Shown here: piece by piece, positions 34,862-44,513 of the stretch
How positions within the stretch are numbered: the stretch's first letter is position 1
Layout: each line of letters starts with the position of its first letter
Assembly: GCF_018687715.1 (NCBI RefSeq)
Contig: NC_056766.1
Span: 21,900,001 to 21,964,000, forward strand
From: Carya illinoinensis
Lineage: Eukaryota > Streptophyta > Magnoliopsida > Fagales > Juglandaceae
Reading direction: 5' to 3'
Length of the DNA stretch: 64,000 bases
The notes under the pieces: generated by a model
Told to the model about the DNA's origin: nothing
The model's database searches: none
What the model saw: only the letters and a program-made list of their open reading frames with translations
Translations under genes and position numbers: made by a program

Positions 34862-36776
34862 CACCATTGTTCCTACAAACAAGATACACGTAAAAGATAA
34901 ATACAAGAAATTCTTATACCATATATATTTAGAGACTTGTTAGCTTGAAAGAGTATAGAGAATGGAAGTCCTAAAAGCCACTACCGTGTTGTTAGCACCA
35001 TTGTCAACACTGGTCCTTGGCTATCTGTGAAGTCACTAATGCTGGTTCACTCTACACTTGATACAGAGTTCAGAGTTGGGAAAGAAAAAGAACTATTTCT
35101 CTCACCAATGGTTCATTCAGCTACTATTTGTAAATAAAAGAGCTTTTATTTGACTTACAATGCCAAACCATGGTTAACTTGACTAAACAAGAACCCATAT
35201 TTCTGTAGTTCAAGTACAATAAGTATACTCTTTCTTCCATTACTTCCTACTTTTTTCAAAATTTTCACACTTCGCTTTTTTCCACCCTCGTTTCCTTCTA
35301 CTGCACATTTCTTTTTCCTTCCCCTATCCATGTTTATTTTAGCCGCGCAAACATATTCAATATACTGGACTTATTATTTATAAAGTTTTGTTACTAATCA
35401 TTCCATATATCACTCATCACATTTAATGTTATTTATTTATATCTATTTTTAATTTTTTTAGTTTTATTCTTTCTAAATTAATTAATTTTTTTACTTATTA
35501 TCCATATACTACATATTTGGTATGAGAAAAAAAATTATGTTTGCCATACATCTAGTTTGAGAATAATGAGTAGAATTTTTCTATCAATTTTACGTTCCAA
35601 ACTCCTTATAGATTGGAGCACGTATAGTGAGCACTAACAAGTGATTTCTCGTATCCTTCAAATTTCTCTTCATCCCTCTTATTGAAGTCGTGTTTTGCAG
35701 CCCGAGCAGTTCTACAGTTTGTACACCCAAGGCTTACTTCAATGAAGAAGAGTGGGGTGTCAGGTACTCGAGTCAGACTTACCACTAGTCTCCTGTCTTA
35801 GCAGCATGTTAAGTCGAGGCCGTGCTGTCCTACTGCACTTCAAATGGCACGTCGTTGCGTGTTCAGGCTCCCTGACACATTAAATGCGGCATGTCTCGGG
35901 CTAGGCGTGCCCACTATCAAACATGCCCAGCCACCTGAGCTTTGGGGCTATTGTAAGTTTTGTTTGCAGGATTCAGTCGGCCATCAAGGTCTTAGGTGTT
36001 CATTGCATGGTGGCCCTTTTTTCCGGATCGAGCCCAGTGCTCGGATCTTTCCAAATGGTCAGGCGAGTCATGGGCTTGGCATACAACTTCTTGGTACGGG
36101 CCCCTGGCTTGCTTTAGTTTCTTCCTGATGGGCATGGGGCCTTCTCACCTCCTACAGCCTAATCCCATTGGGCCGGGAGGGCCCCCCTCACACCTCTACT
36201 TTTTAATTTCGCTCCAATACACAAATTCTTAAATTTCTTTTCATCCCATTACGTGATTAGATAAGACCAGTGAAGATGAAGTTTATTGCTCTTTATTGTT
36301 GAGGTTGATTCTTGCTTATGAACACAATATGTGAATGCTTATTGTTAAAGTGAATAAAATTGAGGAAATGTTATGTTTTATAGTGAAAAATATATGTGTA
36401 CATTGGCGAAATATAATTGCTAACAAAAGATATTCGTTCAAATAATAAGATCATTGGAAAAAAAATGACCGTTGGAAAAATATAACCGTTGAAAAATTAT
36501 ATCCATTGGAATAATACGAAAAAATTAATAACCCATTTTTTTAACAATGAATAAATATTCTAATTACCATTAGAATTAAAAATGTATAAATAAAATTTAT
36601 CCCAAAGATATTTATACGAACGTGATAGGTTTAGAGTGTTTATTATTTAGTGTTGTTGCAAAATGATTAGCTAAATTTAAAAAAATGAAAAAGTGGTCAA
36701 GTTTTGGCTAAAGAATAGCCAAGCCAGCCTACTTAGAGTATTAGAGCACTAGCATTAAATTAGTTGTTCTACTAGT
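34862..36776. other. Intergenic stretch with a GC-rich patch, no recognised gene
   Basis: Mostly AT-rich. 35690-36200 is markedly GC-richer, with short open frames (e.g. a 94-codon one at 35844) that I do not recognise. It ends in GGGCCGGGAGGGCCC and may be a piece of an LTR. 36640-36776 holds MITE-like sequence (TTAGAGCACTAGCATTAAATTAG) into which the copia element inserted. Confidence 0.45.
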
Positions 36777-36996
36777 TGTTGGAGTATTGCATCACATATT
36801 GATAATATGGAGTTAAAATCCAAAGTAGAAAAGGCTAAAATAGTCAATACAATATAGTTAGTTAAATCTGTTATTTTGCTATAAATAGAGTACCATATCA
36901 GACTTGTAAAGTACTTCTTTTCATTAATGCAATTCAGAATTCTCTTCTTTTCCTCTGTTTTTCAAGTTCTTTCCTCACTTGATCGAATTCTTGTCA
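36777..36996 (+). repeat. Copia 5' LTR
   Basis: 220 bp, TGTTGGAG to TTGTCA. Contains CTATAAATAGAG at 36879-36890 and pyrimidine-rich downstream sequence. Identical to the 3' LTR. Confidence 0.97.
36879..36890 (+). promoter_or_regulatory. LTR TATA box
   Basis: CTATAAATAGAG, a consensus plant TATA element, ~105 bp into the 5' LTR. Transcription of the element would start some 30 bp downstream. Confidence 0.75.
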
Positions 36997-37008
36997 TGGT
37001 ATCAGATT
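36997..37008 (+). other. Copia primer-binding site
   Basis: TGGTATCAGATT directly abuts the LTR. It matches the 3' end of initiator tRNA-Met over the first ten bases. Confidence 0.88.
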
Positions 37009-37224
37009 AGAATTTCCGCACCTTTCTCTTCTGGGATTCGATCCATCTTCTTCTCTTTTCATTACACTTAGTTTTCTGCATTACAAATTCCTCAAGAATT
37101 TGTAGTGATCTTTCTTCTCTGCATTACAGATTTCTCAGAAAATTTGTAGTGATCTTTCTGCATTACAGATTCCTCAAGAATTTGTAGTGATTTTTCTACA
37201 TTACACACTCCAAGATCGTGCTTC

Positions 37225-40200
37225 TTGATCTTTCTTGAAATGGGATCTGAAGCTTCTGTTGATTCTGTCCCAAGCATAAATCCATCAGATCTTTCATCAA
37301 GTCCATACTATCTGCATCCTAGTGATAACCCTGGTGCCCTTCTTGTCTCAGAGATCTTTACTGGAGATAACTATGTTGCTTGGAGCAGATCAATTACCAT
37401 TGCTTTATCTGTCAAGAACAAAGTGGCATTCATCGATGGTACAATTCGACCTCCACATTTTTCTGAATCTGTTCTTCACACAGCTTGGTTAAGGGCAAAT
37501 AACTTGGTACTTTCTTGGCTTATAAACTCAATTTCCAAAGATATTCGAAATAGTTTGCTATATGTAAATTCATCTCTTGATCTTTGGAATGAATTGAAGA
37601 CTAGATACTTGAGAAGTGATGGACCAAGGGTTTTTCACCTTGAAAAATCTTTGAGTTGCATCAACCAAGGTTCTTCATCTGTCACTGAGTATTTCAGTGC
37701 TTTTAAAACATTATGGGATGAATATGTAAGCTTTCGTCCTTTTCCAACATGTACTTGTGGAAAAATGTCAAGTTGTACATGTGATCTCTTCTCCTTTTTA
37801 CTACAAACGCAACAATCAGACTATGTTCTGAAATTTCTGGTTGGTTTAAATGATTCTTTTGCATCCATAAGAAGCCAGTTACTTCTTTCAATACCATTAC
37901 CACCTATGGCCAAGGTCTTTTGTTTGTTACTTCAAGAAGAGAGCCAAAGACAGCTAACCAACTCAGTTTCTACTGAAACTCATGCATTGATGGTTAAACA
38001 GTCGACTTCTGCAGCAAATCAGTACAGATTTTCCAAAGAAAAATCCAAGAAGTCCATTCTTCATTGTACACATTGTGGATACAATGGACACACAGTGGAC
38101 AAGTGCTTCCAGCTTCATGGATATCCTCCTGGGTGGACTGGACCGAAAGGAAAGAGAATTCATTCTGCTGCTCATGCTGCAATTACAACTAATGATGTCT
38201 GTCAACAAAACAGTAATGAGTCTCACATGGTTTCTTTGACTTCTGAAGATTTCAATAAGCTGCTAGCTATTGCCAATTCCTCTCAGTCATCTCAAATCCC
38301 ATCAAACACCCAGAGTATATCATCTTGCAACCTTGTTACCTCCTCTCAATTTTCTGGTAAATCTTCTTGCAATTCAGTTTCTACCATTGCAAAATCTAAA
38401 TGTTCTTGGATATTAGACACTGGTGCAACAGATCACATGATCTGTTCACCTTCCTTCTATTGTTTTCCTCCTAAACAAATAAATATATCTGTCAGTTTAC
38501 CCAATGGACAAGCTATACCAGCAACACACATAGGAACAATTTGCATTTCTACCAATCTTTTCTTGCAAAATGTCTTATGTGTACCATCTTTTACCTTTAA
38601 TCTTTTGTCTATTTCTAAGCTAACCAAAGATTCTAATATTTCTTTGTCTTTCTTTCGTACTCATTGCATTTTACAGGACCAATCACTGAAGAAGATGATT
38701 GGGATTGCATTTGAGAAACAAGGCCTATACTACTTCAATTCTGCCTCTGAAACTTCTAAAGCTAATCCACCTCATTTTTCTGCTACATCTCAAAAATCAT
38801 TGGATTTATGGCATTACAGATTAGGCCATGTATCTCTTTCTAGACTTTCTTCTCTTAAACATCTTGATCCTTCTATCTCTATGGATTGTCAAAATGTATG
38901 TGATATCTGTCCATTAGCAAAGCAAAGAAAACTTTCATTTCCTGTATCACATAACAAATCTAATAAAATGTTTGATTTGATTCACTGTGACATATGGGGT
39001 CCTTTTGGAACCATTTCTTATTCAGGTTATAAATATTTCTTAACAATTGTTGATGATTTTACATGTTGTACTTGGGTTTATATGCTTAAAACAAAATCTG
39101 AAGTTTCATTCCTACTTAAAGGTTTCTGCAAAATGATTAAAACACAGTTTGATGTTGCTGTCAAAATAATAAGATCAGACAATGGACCCGAGTTCCTAAT
39201 AACAGATTTTTATCATGAAAATGGAATTTTACACCAAAGAAGTTGTGTAGAAACCCCACAGCAAAATGGCCTAGTAGAAAGAAAACATCAACACTTGCTT
39301 AGTACAGCTAGGGCTTTAATGTTTCAAGCAAATATTCCACTATCTTTTTGGAGTGACTGTGTTCTCACAGCAGCTCATATTATTAATAGGATCCCCACTC
39401 CTCTTCTTAAAAACAAAACTCCCTATGAAATGCTTTTTAATAAAATACCAAAACTTACTCATCTAAAAATATTTGGTTGTCTTTGCTTTGCTTCAACACT
39501 TCAACATCACAGACAAAAATTTGATCCTAGAGCTGTCAAGTGCATATTTCTTGGGTATCCCTCTGATATAAAAGGCTACAAAATAATGGATCTCCATACT
39601 AAGAAAGTTTTCATCTCTAGAAATGATATATTTCATGAAAACATTCTTCCTTTTACAGCTATACCATCTGATCCTAAAAATCACACATTTCTATTTCCTC
39701 CATCAGAAAATTCATACAGTTATGATACTTTCCATAGTAATCCAGTTGATAATCCACCTGTATTATCAACTTCACAGATAAATCATTCACATATCAATGA
39801 TGACCATAATGATGATCATCAAAATTCTTCTATACCTCAGAACAATGATATTTCAAACAATACTCCACAACTCAGAAAATCCACTCGACTTAGACAAGCA
39901 CCTCATTTTCTGCAGGATTATTATTGTAGTCAAGTTTCTTCAAATGCAGCTCCTTCAATCTCTTCATGTGATGGTTCTAAACAAGGTAATTTCTACTCTA
40001 TCTCTCCTTTTCTTTCTGCAAATAGACTTTCTTCATCTCATAAAGCCTTTCTTACTTCTATCACAACTTCATTAGAGCCTAAAACATATAAACAGGCTGC
40101 TCAATTTCCAGAATGGCAAAAAGCTATGCAAAATGAACTTAAAGCTTTAGAATTAAACAAAACATGGGAGCTTGTTACTTTACCTAAACATAAACAGACC

Positions 40201-41694
40201 ATTGGTTGTAAATGGGTGTTTAAAATCAAATACAAAGCTGATGGAACCATAGAGAGACATAAGGCAAGATTAGTAGCAAAAGGTTACACTCAACAAGAAG
40301 GTCTAGATTTCTTTGACACCTTCTCACCTGTTGCTAAGATTACTTCTATTAGACTTTTACTTGCTGTTGTTGTAATTAAGAACTGGCATATTCATCAGTT
40401 AGATGTGAACAATGCGTTTTTACATGGTGAACTACATGAAGAGGTCTACATGGATTTGCCTCCTGGTCTGCCTAATCAAAACAACAAAGTTTGTAAACTT
40501 TTAAAAAGTCTTTATGGTCTTAAACAGGCCTCTAGACAGTGGTTTGAAAAACTGTCCAACTCTCTCATCAGCTATGGCTTCTCTCAAGGTAAATCTGATT
40601 GTTCCTTATTCATCAAAAAGTCAACAACATCATTTATGGCATTGATAGTATATGTTGATGATGTATTGCTAGCAAGTGATAGTTTACAAGATATTGAACT
40701 ATTGAAGAAGTTTCTGGATGAACAATTTACAATCAAAGACTTGGGGCCATTAAAATATTTTCTTGGACTAGAGGTAGCAAGATCTCACACTGGGATCTCT
40801 CTTTGCCAACGAAAATATACACTGGACATTCTACAAGATACTAGCCTCATTGGTTCCAAACCTGCAACATTTCCTATGGAATCCAATCTCAAGCTGGCTA
40901 TTGATGATTCAGCACCATATGAAGATCCATCATCTTATAGAAAACTGATTGGCAGATTGTTATACTTAACAATTACCAGACCAGATATTGCATATTCTGT
41001 TCAAGTTTTGAGCCAATTTCTAGCTAAACCGACAGTCAATCATCACAAAGCAGCAATAAGGGTACTTAGATACTTAAAGGCCACACCTGGACAGGGTTTA
41101 CTCTTCTCTTCATCTTCAGAACTTCAGTTGAAAGCCTTTTCAGACAGTGACTGGGCAGGCTGCATTGATACCAGGAAAAGTATAACAGGCTTTGCAGTGT
41201 TCTTGGGAAACTCTTTGATCTCATGGAAGTCTAAAAAGCAAGCCACTATTAGTCGATCCTCTGCTGAAGCTGAGTACAGGGCTCTTGCAACTACAACTTG
41301 TGAAATACAGTGGTTACTCCATGCACTCCAAGACTTACAGATTGACCACTCTCAACCAACCCTCCTATATACAGACAGCAAATCTGCTATGTCCATTGCC
41401 ACAAACCCAGTCCAACATGAAAGAACCAAACACATACAAATTGATTGTCATTTAGTTCGAGAGAAGCTGCAGGAAAAGCTCATCAAGCTGTTCTATATTC
41501 CCTCTCGGCTACAATTGGCAGACATTTTCACAAAGTCACTTGGATCATTGCCTTTTCACCATACTCTTCGCAAGATGAACATTATTAACATTCATGTTCA
41601 TCTTGAGGGGGGGTGTTGGAGTATTGCATCACATATTGATAATATGGAGTTAAAATCCAAAGTAGAAAAGGCTAAAATAGTCAATACAATATAG
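37225..41694 (+). CDS. Copia Gag-Pol polyprotein, intact
   Basis: Single 1489-codon ORF making capsid, protease, integrase, reverse transcriptase and RNase H for retrotransposition. Gag region: residues ~30-260 (LLVSEIFTGDNYVAWSRSI), with zinc knuckle CTHCGYNGHTVDKC from residue 281. Aspartic protease WILDTGATDHM at ~395. GAG-pre-integrase LWHYRLGHVS at ~530. Integrase D589 (HCDIWGPF), D652 (RSDNGPEF), E685 (NGLVERKH). Reverse transcriptase from ~981, catalytic YVDD at 1143-1146. RNase H with DSDWAGC at 1307, AEAEY, then YTDSKSA. The last ~27 codons are read out of the 3' LTR, so the natural C-terminus depends on LTR sequence. No stop or frameshift. Start chosen as the first long-frame ATG after the primer site; an earlier in-frame ATG was not seen. 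Confidence 0.96.
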   Translation: MIFLEMGSEASVDSVPSINPSDLSSSPYYLHPSDNPGALLVSEIFTGDNYVAWSRSITIALSVKNKVAFIDGTIRPPHFSESVLHTAWLRANNLVLSWLINSISKDIRNSLLYVNSSLDLWNELKTRYLRSDGPRVFHLEKSLSCINQGSSSVTEYFSAFKTLWDEYVSFRPFPTCTCGKMSSCTCDLFSFLLQTQQSDYVLKFLVGLNDSFASIRSQLLLSIPLPPMAKVFCLLLQEESQRQLTNSVSTETHALMVKQSTSAANQYRFSKEKSKKSILHCTHCGYNGHTVDKCFQLHGYPPGWTGPKGKRIHSAAHAAITTNDVCQQNSNESHMVSLTSEDFNKLLAIANSSQSSQIPSNTQSISSCNLVTSSQFSGKSSCNSVSTIAKSKCSWILDTGATDHMICSPSFYCFPPKQINISVSLPNGQAIPATHIGTICISTNLFLQNVLCVPSFTFNLLSISKLTKDSNISLSFFRTHCILQDQSLKKMIGIAFEKQGLYYFNSASETSKANPPHFSATSQKSLDLWHYRLGHVSLSRLSSLKHLDPSISMDCQNVCDICPLAKQRKLSFPVSHNKSNKMFDLIHCDIWGPFGTISYSGYKYFLTIVDDFTCCTWVYMLKTKSEVSFLLKGFCKMIKTQFDVAVKIIRSDNGPEFLITDFYHENGILHQRSCVETPQQNGLVERKHQHLLSTARALMFQANIPLSFWSDCVLTAAHIINRIPTPLLKNKTPYEMLFNKIPKLTHLKIFGCLCFASTLQHHRQKFDPRAVKCIFLGYPSDIKGYKIMDLHTKKVFISRNDIFHENILPFTAIPSDPKNHTFLFPPSENSYSYDTFHSNPVDNPPVLSTSQINHSHINDDHNDDHQNSSIPQNNDISNNTPQLRKSTRLRQAPHFLQDYYCSQVSSNAAPSISSCDGSKQGNFYSISPFLSANRLSSSHKAFLTSITTSLEPKTYKQAAQFPEWQKAMQNELKALELNKTWELVTLPKHKQTIGCKWVFKIKYKADGTIERHKARLVAKGYTQQEGLDFFDTFSPVAKITSIRLLLAVVVIKNWHIHQLDVNNAFLHGELHEEVYMDLPPGLPNQNNKVCKLLKSLYGLKQASRQWFEKLSNSLISYGFSQGKSDCSLFIKKSTTSFMALIVYVDDVLLASDSLQDIELLKKFLDEQFTIKDLGPLKYFLGLEVARSHTGISLCQRKYTLDILQDTSLIGSKPATFPMESNLKLAIDDSAPYEDPSSYRKLIGRLLYLTITRPDIAYSVQVLSQFLAKPTVNHHKAAIRVLRYLKATPGQGLLFSSSSELQLKAFSDSDWAGCIDTRKSITGFAVFLGNSLISWKSKKQATISRSSAEAEYRALATTTCEIQWLLHALQDLQIDHSQPTLLYTDSKSAMSIATNPVQHERTKHIQIDCHLVREKLQEKLIKLFYIPSRLQLADIFTKSLGSLPFHHTLRKMNIINIHVHLEGGCWSIASHIDNMELKSKVEKAKIVNTI
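41604..41613 (+). other. Copia polypurine tract
   Basis: TGAGGGGGGG immediately before the 3' LTR; priming site for plus-strand synthesis. Confidence 0.9.
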
Positions 41695-41833
41695 TTAGTT
41701 AAATCTGTTATTTTGCTATAAATAGAGTACCATATCAGACTTGTAAAGTACTTCTTTTCATTAATGCAATTCAGAATTCTCTTCTTTTCCTCTGTTTTTC
41801 AAGTTCTTTCCTCACTTGATCGAATTCTTGTCA
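41614..41833 (+). repeat. Copia 3' LTR
   Basis: 220 bp, identical to the 5' LTR by eye. Followed by the target duplication CTAGT. Encodes the tail of the polyprotein. Confidence 0.97.
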
Positions 41834-41977
41834 CTAGTCAAATTTTAGCTAATATACCACTTTTTGGCTATTAGCTAATCATATAAAGCTTGAACGACAC
41901 ATTAGATTAGTCACTGCTTTCTTTATAATAATAAATGGCTAATAATTTTTATATTTCTATGCAGCAATTCTATTTAC

Positions 41978-42176
41978 TAAACCGATTTATACTGTTTGGA
42001 TTAATGAGTTTCTGATTTTTATTTCTGTGCATTTTCTGTTGTTGGCCTCTCATGTGCAATTTTTTTTTTAAATGTGTAAACCGACTTATGCTATTTGGAT
42101 TAATGAGTTTGTATTAACGAGTTGGAATTAATGAAACATCATTAAAAGGATTTATACTGTTTGGATTAATGAGTTT
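41978..42176. repeat. Three short repeats of TTTATACTGTTTGGATTAATGAG type
   Basis: About 33-bp copies beginning near 41979, 42077 and 42144, each ending GGATTAATGAGTTT, with one or two differences. Unequal spacing, non-coding. Confidence 0.75.
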
Positions 42177-42240
42177 ATATGGTTTGTGGCATGCCTGCAA
42201 GATCATCCTTATCAGAATTTTTTTGTTTCATTTTGCACAG

Positions 42241-42393
42241 GTTTCTCAGGCTGAAATCAAACTCTTTTTTGAATCAGTCTGTGGAGAGGTCTGTGATCAT
42301 ACCTCTGATATAATTCTGAAATTTTTTGCACTAATGGGGATAACCTCTTTTTTTTTTTTTTTCAATGCAGATTTATCGCGTGTGCTAGCATGA
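42241..42393 (+). pseudogene. Fragment resembling the second RRM of a CID/PAIP2-type RNA-binding protein
   Basis: After TTGCACAG the frame reads VSQAEIKLFFESVCGE, stops matching at a GT splice site, and resumes after ATGCAG with IYRVC and a stop. CID8-13-type proteins (PAM2 plus two RRMs, poly(A)-binding-protein interactors) have a VTQADLKLFFESVCGEVYRL motif at the start of their second RRM. Only ~22 residues are present, across a short retained intron. The rest of the gene is missing, so this is a relic. Placement just upstream of another unrelated gene fragment suggests capture by a transposon. Confidence 0.5.
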
Positions 42394-43479
42394 CGTCAAC
42401 TTTTGTAAGTACTGCAGTAGTTTTTCAGATTGTTAGTTGCGCTTTGTTGGGTTTCCCAAAGTGTATTGTTTTTGTGTTCTGTCTAATTGTCGCTTACGTT
42501 TCATTTTACATTCTTATGTCTATATATGCATTTTAAAGCTTTTTGTTTTTTTTTTTTTTAATCTCTGTATAGAAAACATACCCGGCCTTTACATGTCCTG
42601 AAGTAGGAAAATGATCTTTTACTGGGCATTTTATCTATAATAGTCCATCTTGCCTACTCTATCCAAAGTTTAGATAGTGAGCAACTCAAGAAATTGAAAT
42701 CACTTTTGGGTTAGGGACTTGACCCTCACTCCTAGGATATAATGCTTAGTCATAGAAAAACTTAATTGTCTCTTTTCTTCTTCTTTTTGCACTTTGAAAT
42801 TTTTCTTTTTGAGTGGCTAATAAGAGATATTAACCTTTCTTCTAAGCTCTCTTATGAAGGGTACTTTTGTTTTCATTTATCGAAACAGACTTAATACTCA
42901 CCTCCTTGAAAGGAATATTGAATATAATGACCTGTCATGTCAGAAGATTTGGTTGTACATCTTTTTCAGTTAGAATCTATAGGTTTGGTTTAGCTATTGA
43001 TATTTGCAAAATATTCAATGGTCTGTCAAAAGTAAAGTCCCATGTGGTCATTTGTTTGTGGGGAAGTTAAAATTGTCAAGATCATTGTATATGATTGACT
43101 ATATACAGTTGCAATTGCAGTGACCATTATATACCTAAACACACTGGATTAGTTCAGCAGTGGATGCTCTAGAAAAATACTCAATTGTTTTTTTGAAAAT
43201 TTATTCTTGTAATCTCAAACCTTTAGTTTTAAATCTTTTTTGTTAGTTATTTATACTCTTTCAAGATTTTGGATTTGCTTATGCAGTTTTTTCTTTTAAA
43301 AGAAATCAAATTTCATTTTTATTTTTTTGACTTCTATCCGAGAGTTTTATATCTTTCATATGATTTGTTGCTTAATGCTTGCTCCCTTGACTTAATTTTT
43401 TCTGCTTTTCATTCTCCCTGGGTTGCCTGTCTTGTCCAGATTAATACTAAACTGGTATTATGTGGTGTGGTTGCTATAG

Positions 43480-43670
43480 TCTGTCAGCATTAAAGAGTTC
43501 TTTTTTTAGATGTGCATTAATGAGTTCTTGAAGCCTGCTCAAGGAGAAAGGTATTACAGCCCAAGTGGTCGTGGTCGCAATCGTGGTTCGAGAGGAGAGT
43601 TTGGTGGAAATGCAGCAAAAAATGTGGCAGCCCCATTCTTGGAGAATATTGCAACACAAACTTTGCAAAA
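43480..43670 (+). pseudogene. 3' fragment of an RGG/HABP4-PAI-RBP1-type mRNA-binding protein gene
   Basis: Encodes INEFLKPAQGERYYSPSGRG followed by NRGSRGEFGGNAAKNVAAP. Plant RGGA/RGGB-type proteins end in an Ile-Asn-Glu-Phe-Leu-Lys-Pro-Ala block, an RGG-rich stretch and an Ala-Pro-x-Ile-Glu-Asp-like tail. Here the tail diverges after VAAP, consistent with a frameshift. Upstream exons are absent (42400-43470 has none that I can recognise). A relic, not an active gene. Confidence 0.55.
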
Positions 43671-43894
43671 ATATTGGGTGATTCAACTTGTTGCAGACAT
43701 AAGATTAACTCAAGCAACGTCATAAAAAATTCAAAATGCAGAAAAGTACACAACATGCTTAATTATGTATTAAACTATGATTCATATATGATGTGTGTAC
43801 CACTTTATTTTGGAAACTTGTATCAAATCAATTTTTCTGGTAAAAACTATATTATTTTTGTAAAAAAATAAAATAAAATTTACCCAACTAGGTA

Positions 43895-43925
43895 AACGTG
43901 CATTGAACGTTGCTCCCCAACCTAG
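43895..43925 (+). mobile_element. Helitron-like 3' terminus
   Basis: AACGTGCATTGAACGTT, a near-perfect hairpin with one mismatch, then GCTCCCCAACCTAG followed by T. This fits a Helitron 3' end (stem-loop, ~12 bp, CTAG, insertion before T). It lies 3' of the two host gene fragments at 42241-43670, which are in the same orientation. No 5' TC end identified. Confidence 0.5.
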
Positions 43926-44513
43926 TATATATATATATATGAATCTCAAATAATGATAGATGGAATTTACTACTTTTTAAACTTTTTATAAAAAAAAGTT
44001 AGGTCTATCTCAACCTAGCTACTTCATTTATTCAAACACACATATCAATCTATTTACATTCAAATTCATTTTAATGGTATTCACAAAACACTAATAAAAA
44101 ATTAATTTAAATTATTTAAAATCATCTCAACATCCAAATGCAACCTTAACGTGATAAAGAAAGAGAGCTTGAATTTACCCTTTTTCATCATAAGCGTATG
44201 ATCTTGGATTACTCACCCAAAAATAAGTGTTGGATTACTGAGAAATAAAATGCAAAGTGAAATACTTGGAAGGGCTATGATTTATGCAGACTCCGCATAC
44301 CAATCATTTTGCTACTTCGAAATTATTGAAGTTGATGTAATTTTCATAATTACTGCTATGCATGTTATGTTTAATCCTTTGCTACATTTAGCTTGTTATA
44401 TTTAATTTACATGTATTGGGACTCACATTCCCATTTAATGCCTTGTGTGTATCTGTGTAATTAAAATAGTCTGTAACCAAGAAGTCTAATGGACAAGGAA
44501 TTTACAGAATCAA
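43926..44513. other. Intergenic stretch, nothing recognised
   Basis: AT-rich; a short (TA)n at about 43927-43940. No gene or element end was seen before the chromovirus LTR. Confidence 0.5.

Larger units (their letters stand above)
36777..41833 (+). mobile_element. Complete Ty1/copia retrotransposon, young
   Basis: 5057 bp flanked by CTAGT at 36772-36776 and 41834-41838. LTRs at 36777-36996 and 41614-41833 are both 220 bp and identical by eye. Primer site TGGTATCAGATT adjoins the 5' LTR and a purine tract GAGGGGGGG adjoins the 3' LTR. One uninterrupted gag-pol ORF fills the interior. Short LTRs and gag style resemble RE1/RE2-like plant copia elements. All features needed for autonomous transposition are visible, which indicates a very recent insertion. 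Confidence 0.97.

Noticed and set aside
35844..36128. 94-codon frame in a GC-rich patch
   Set aside because: No recognised family, overlapping frames in two phases, and the surrounding sequence looks like transposon debris.
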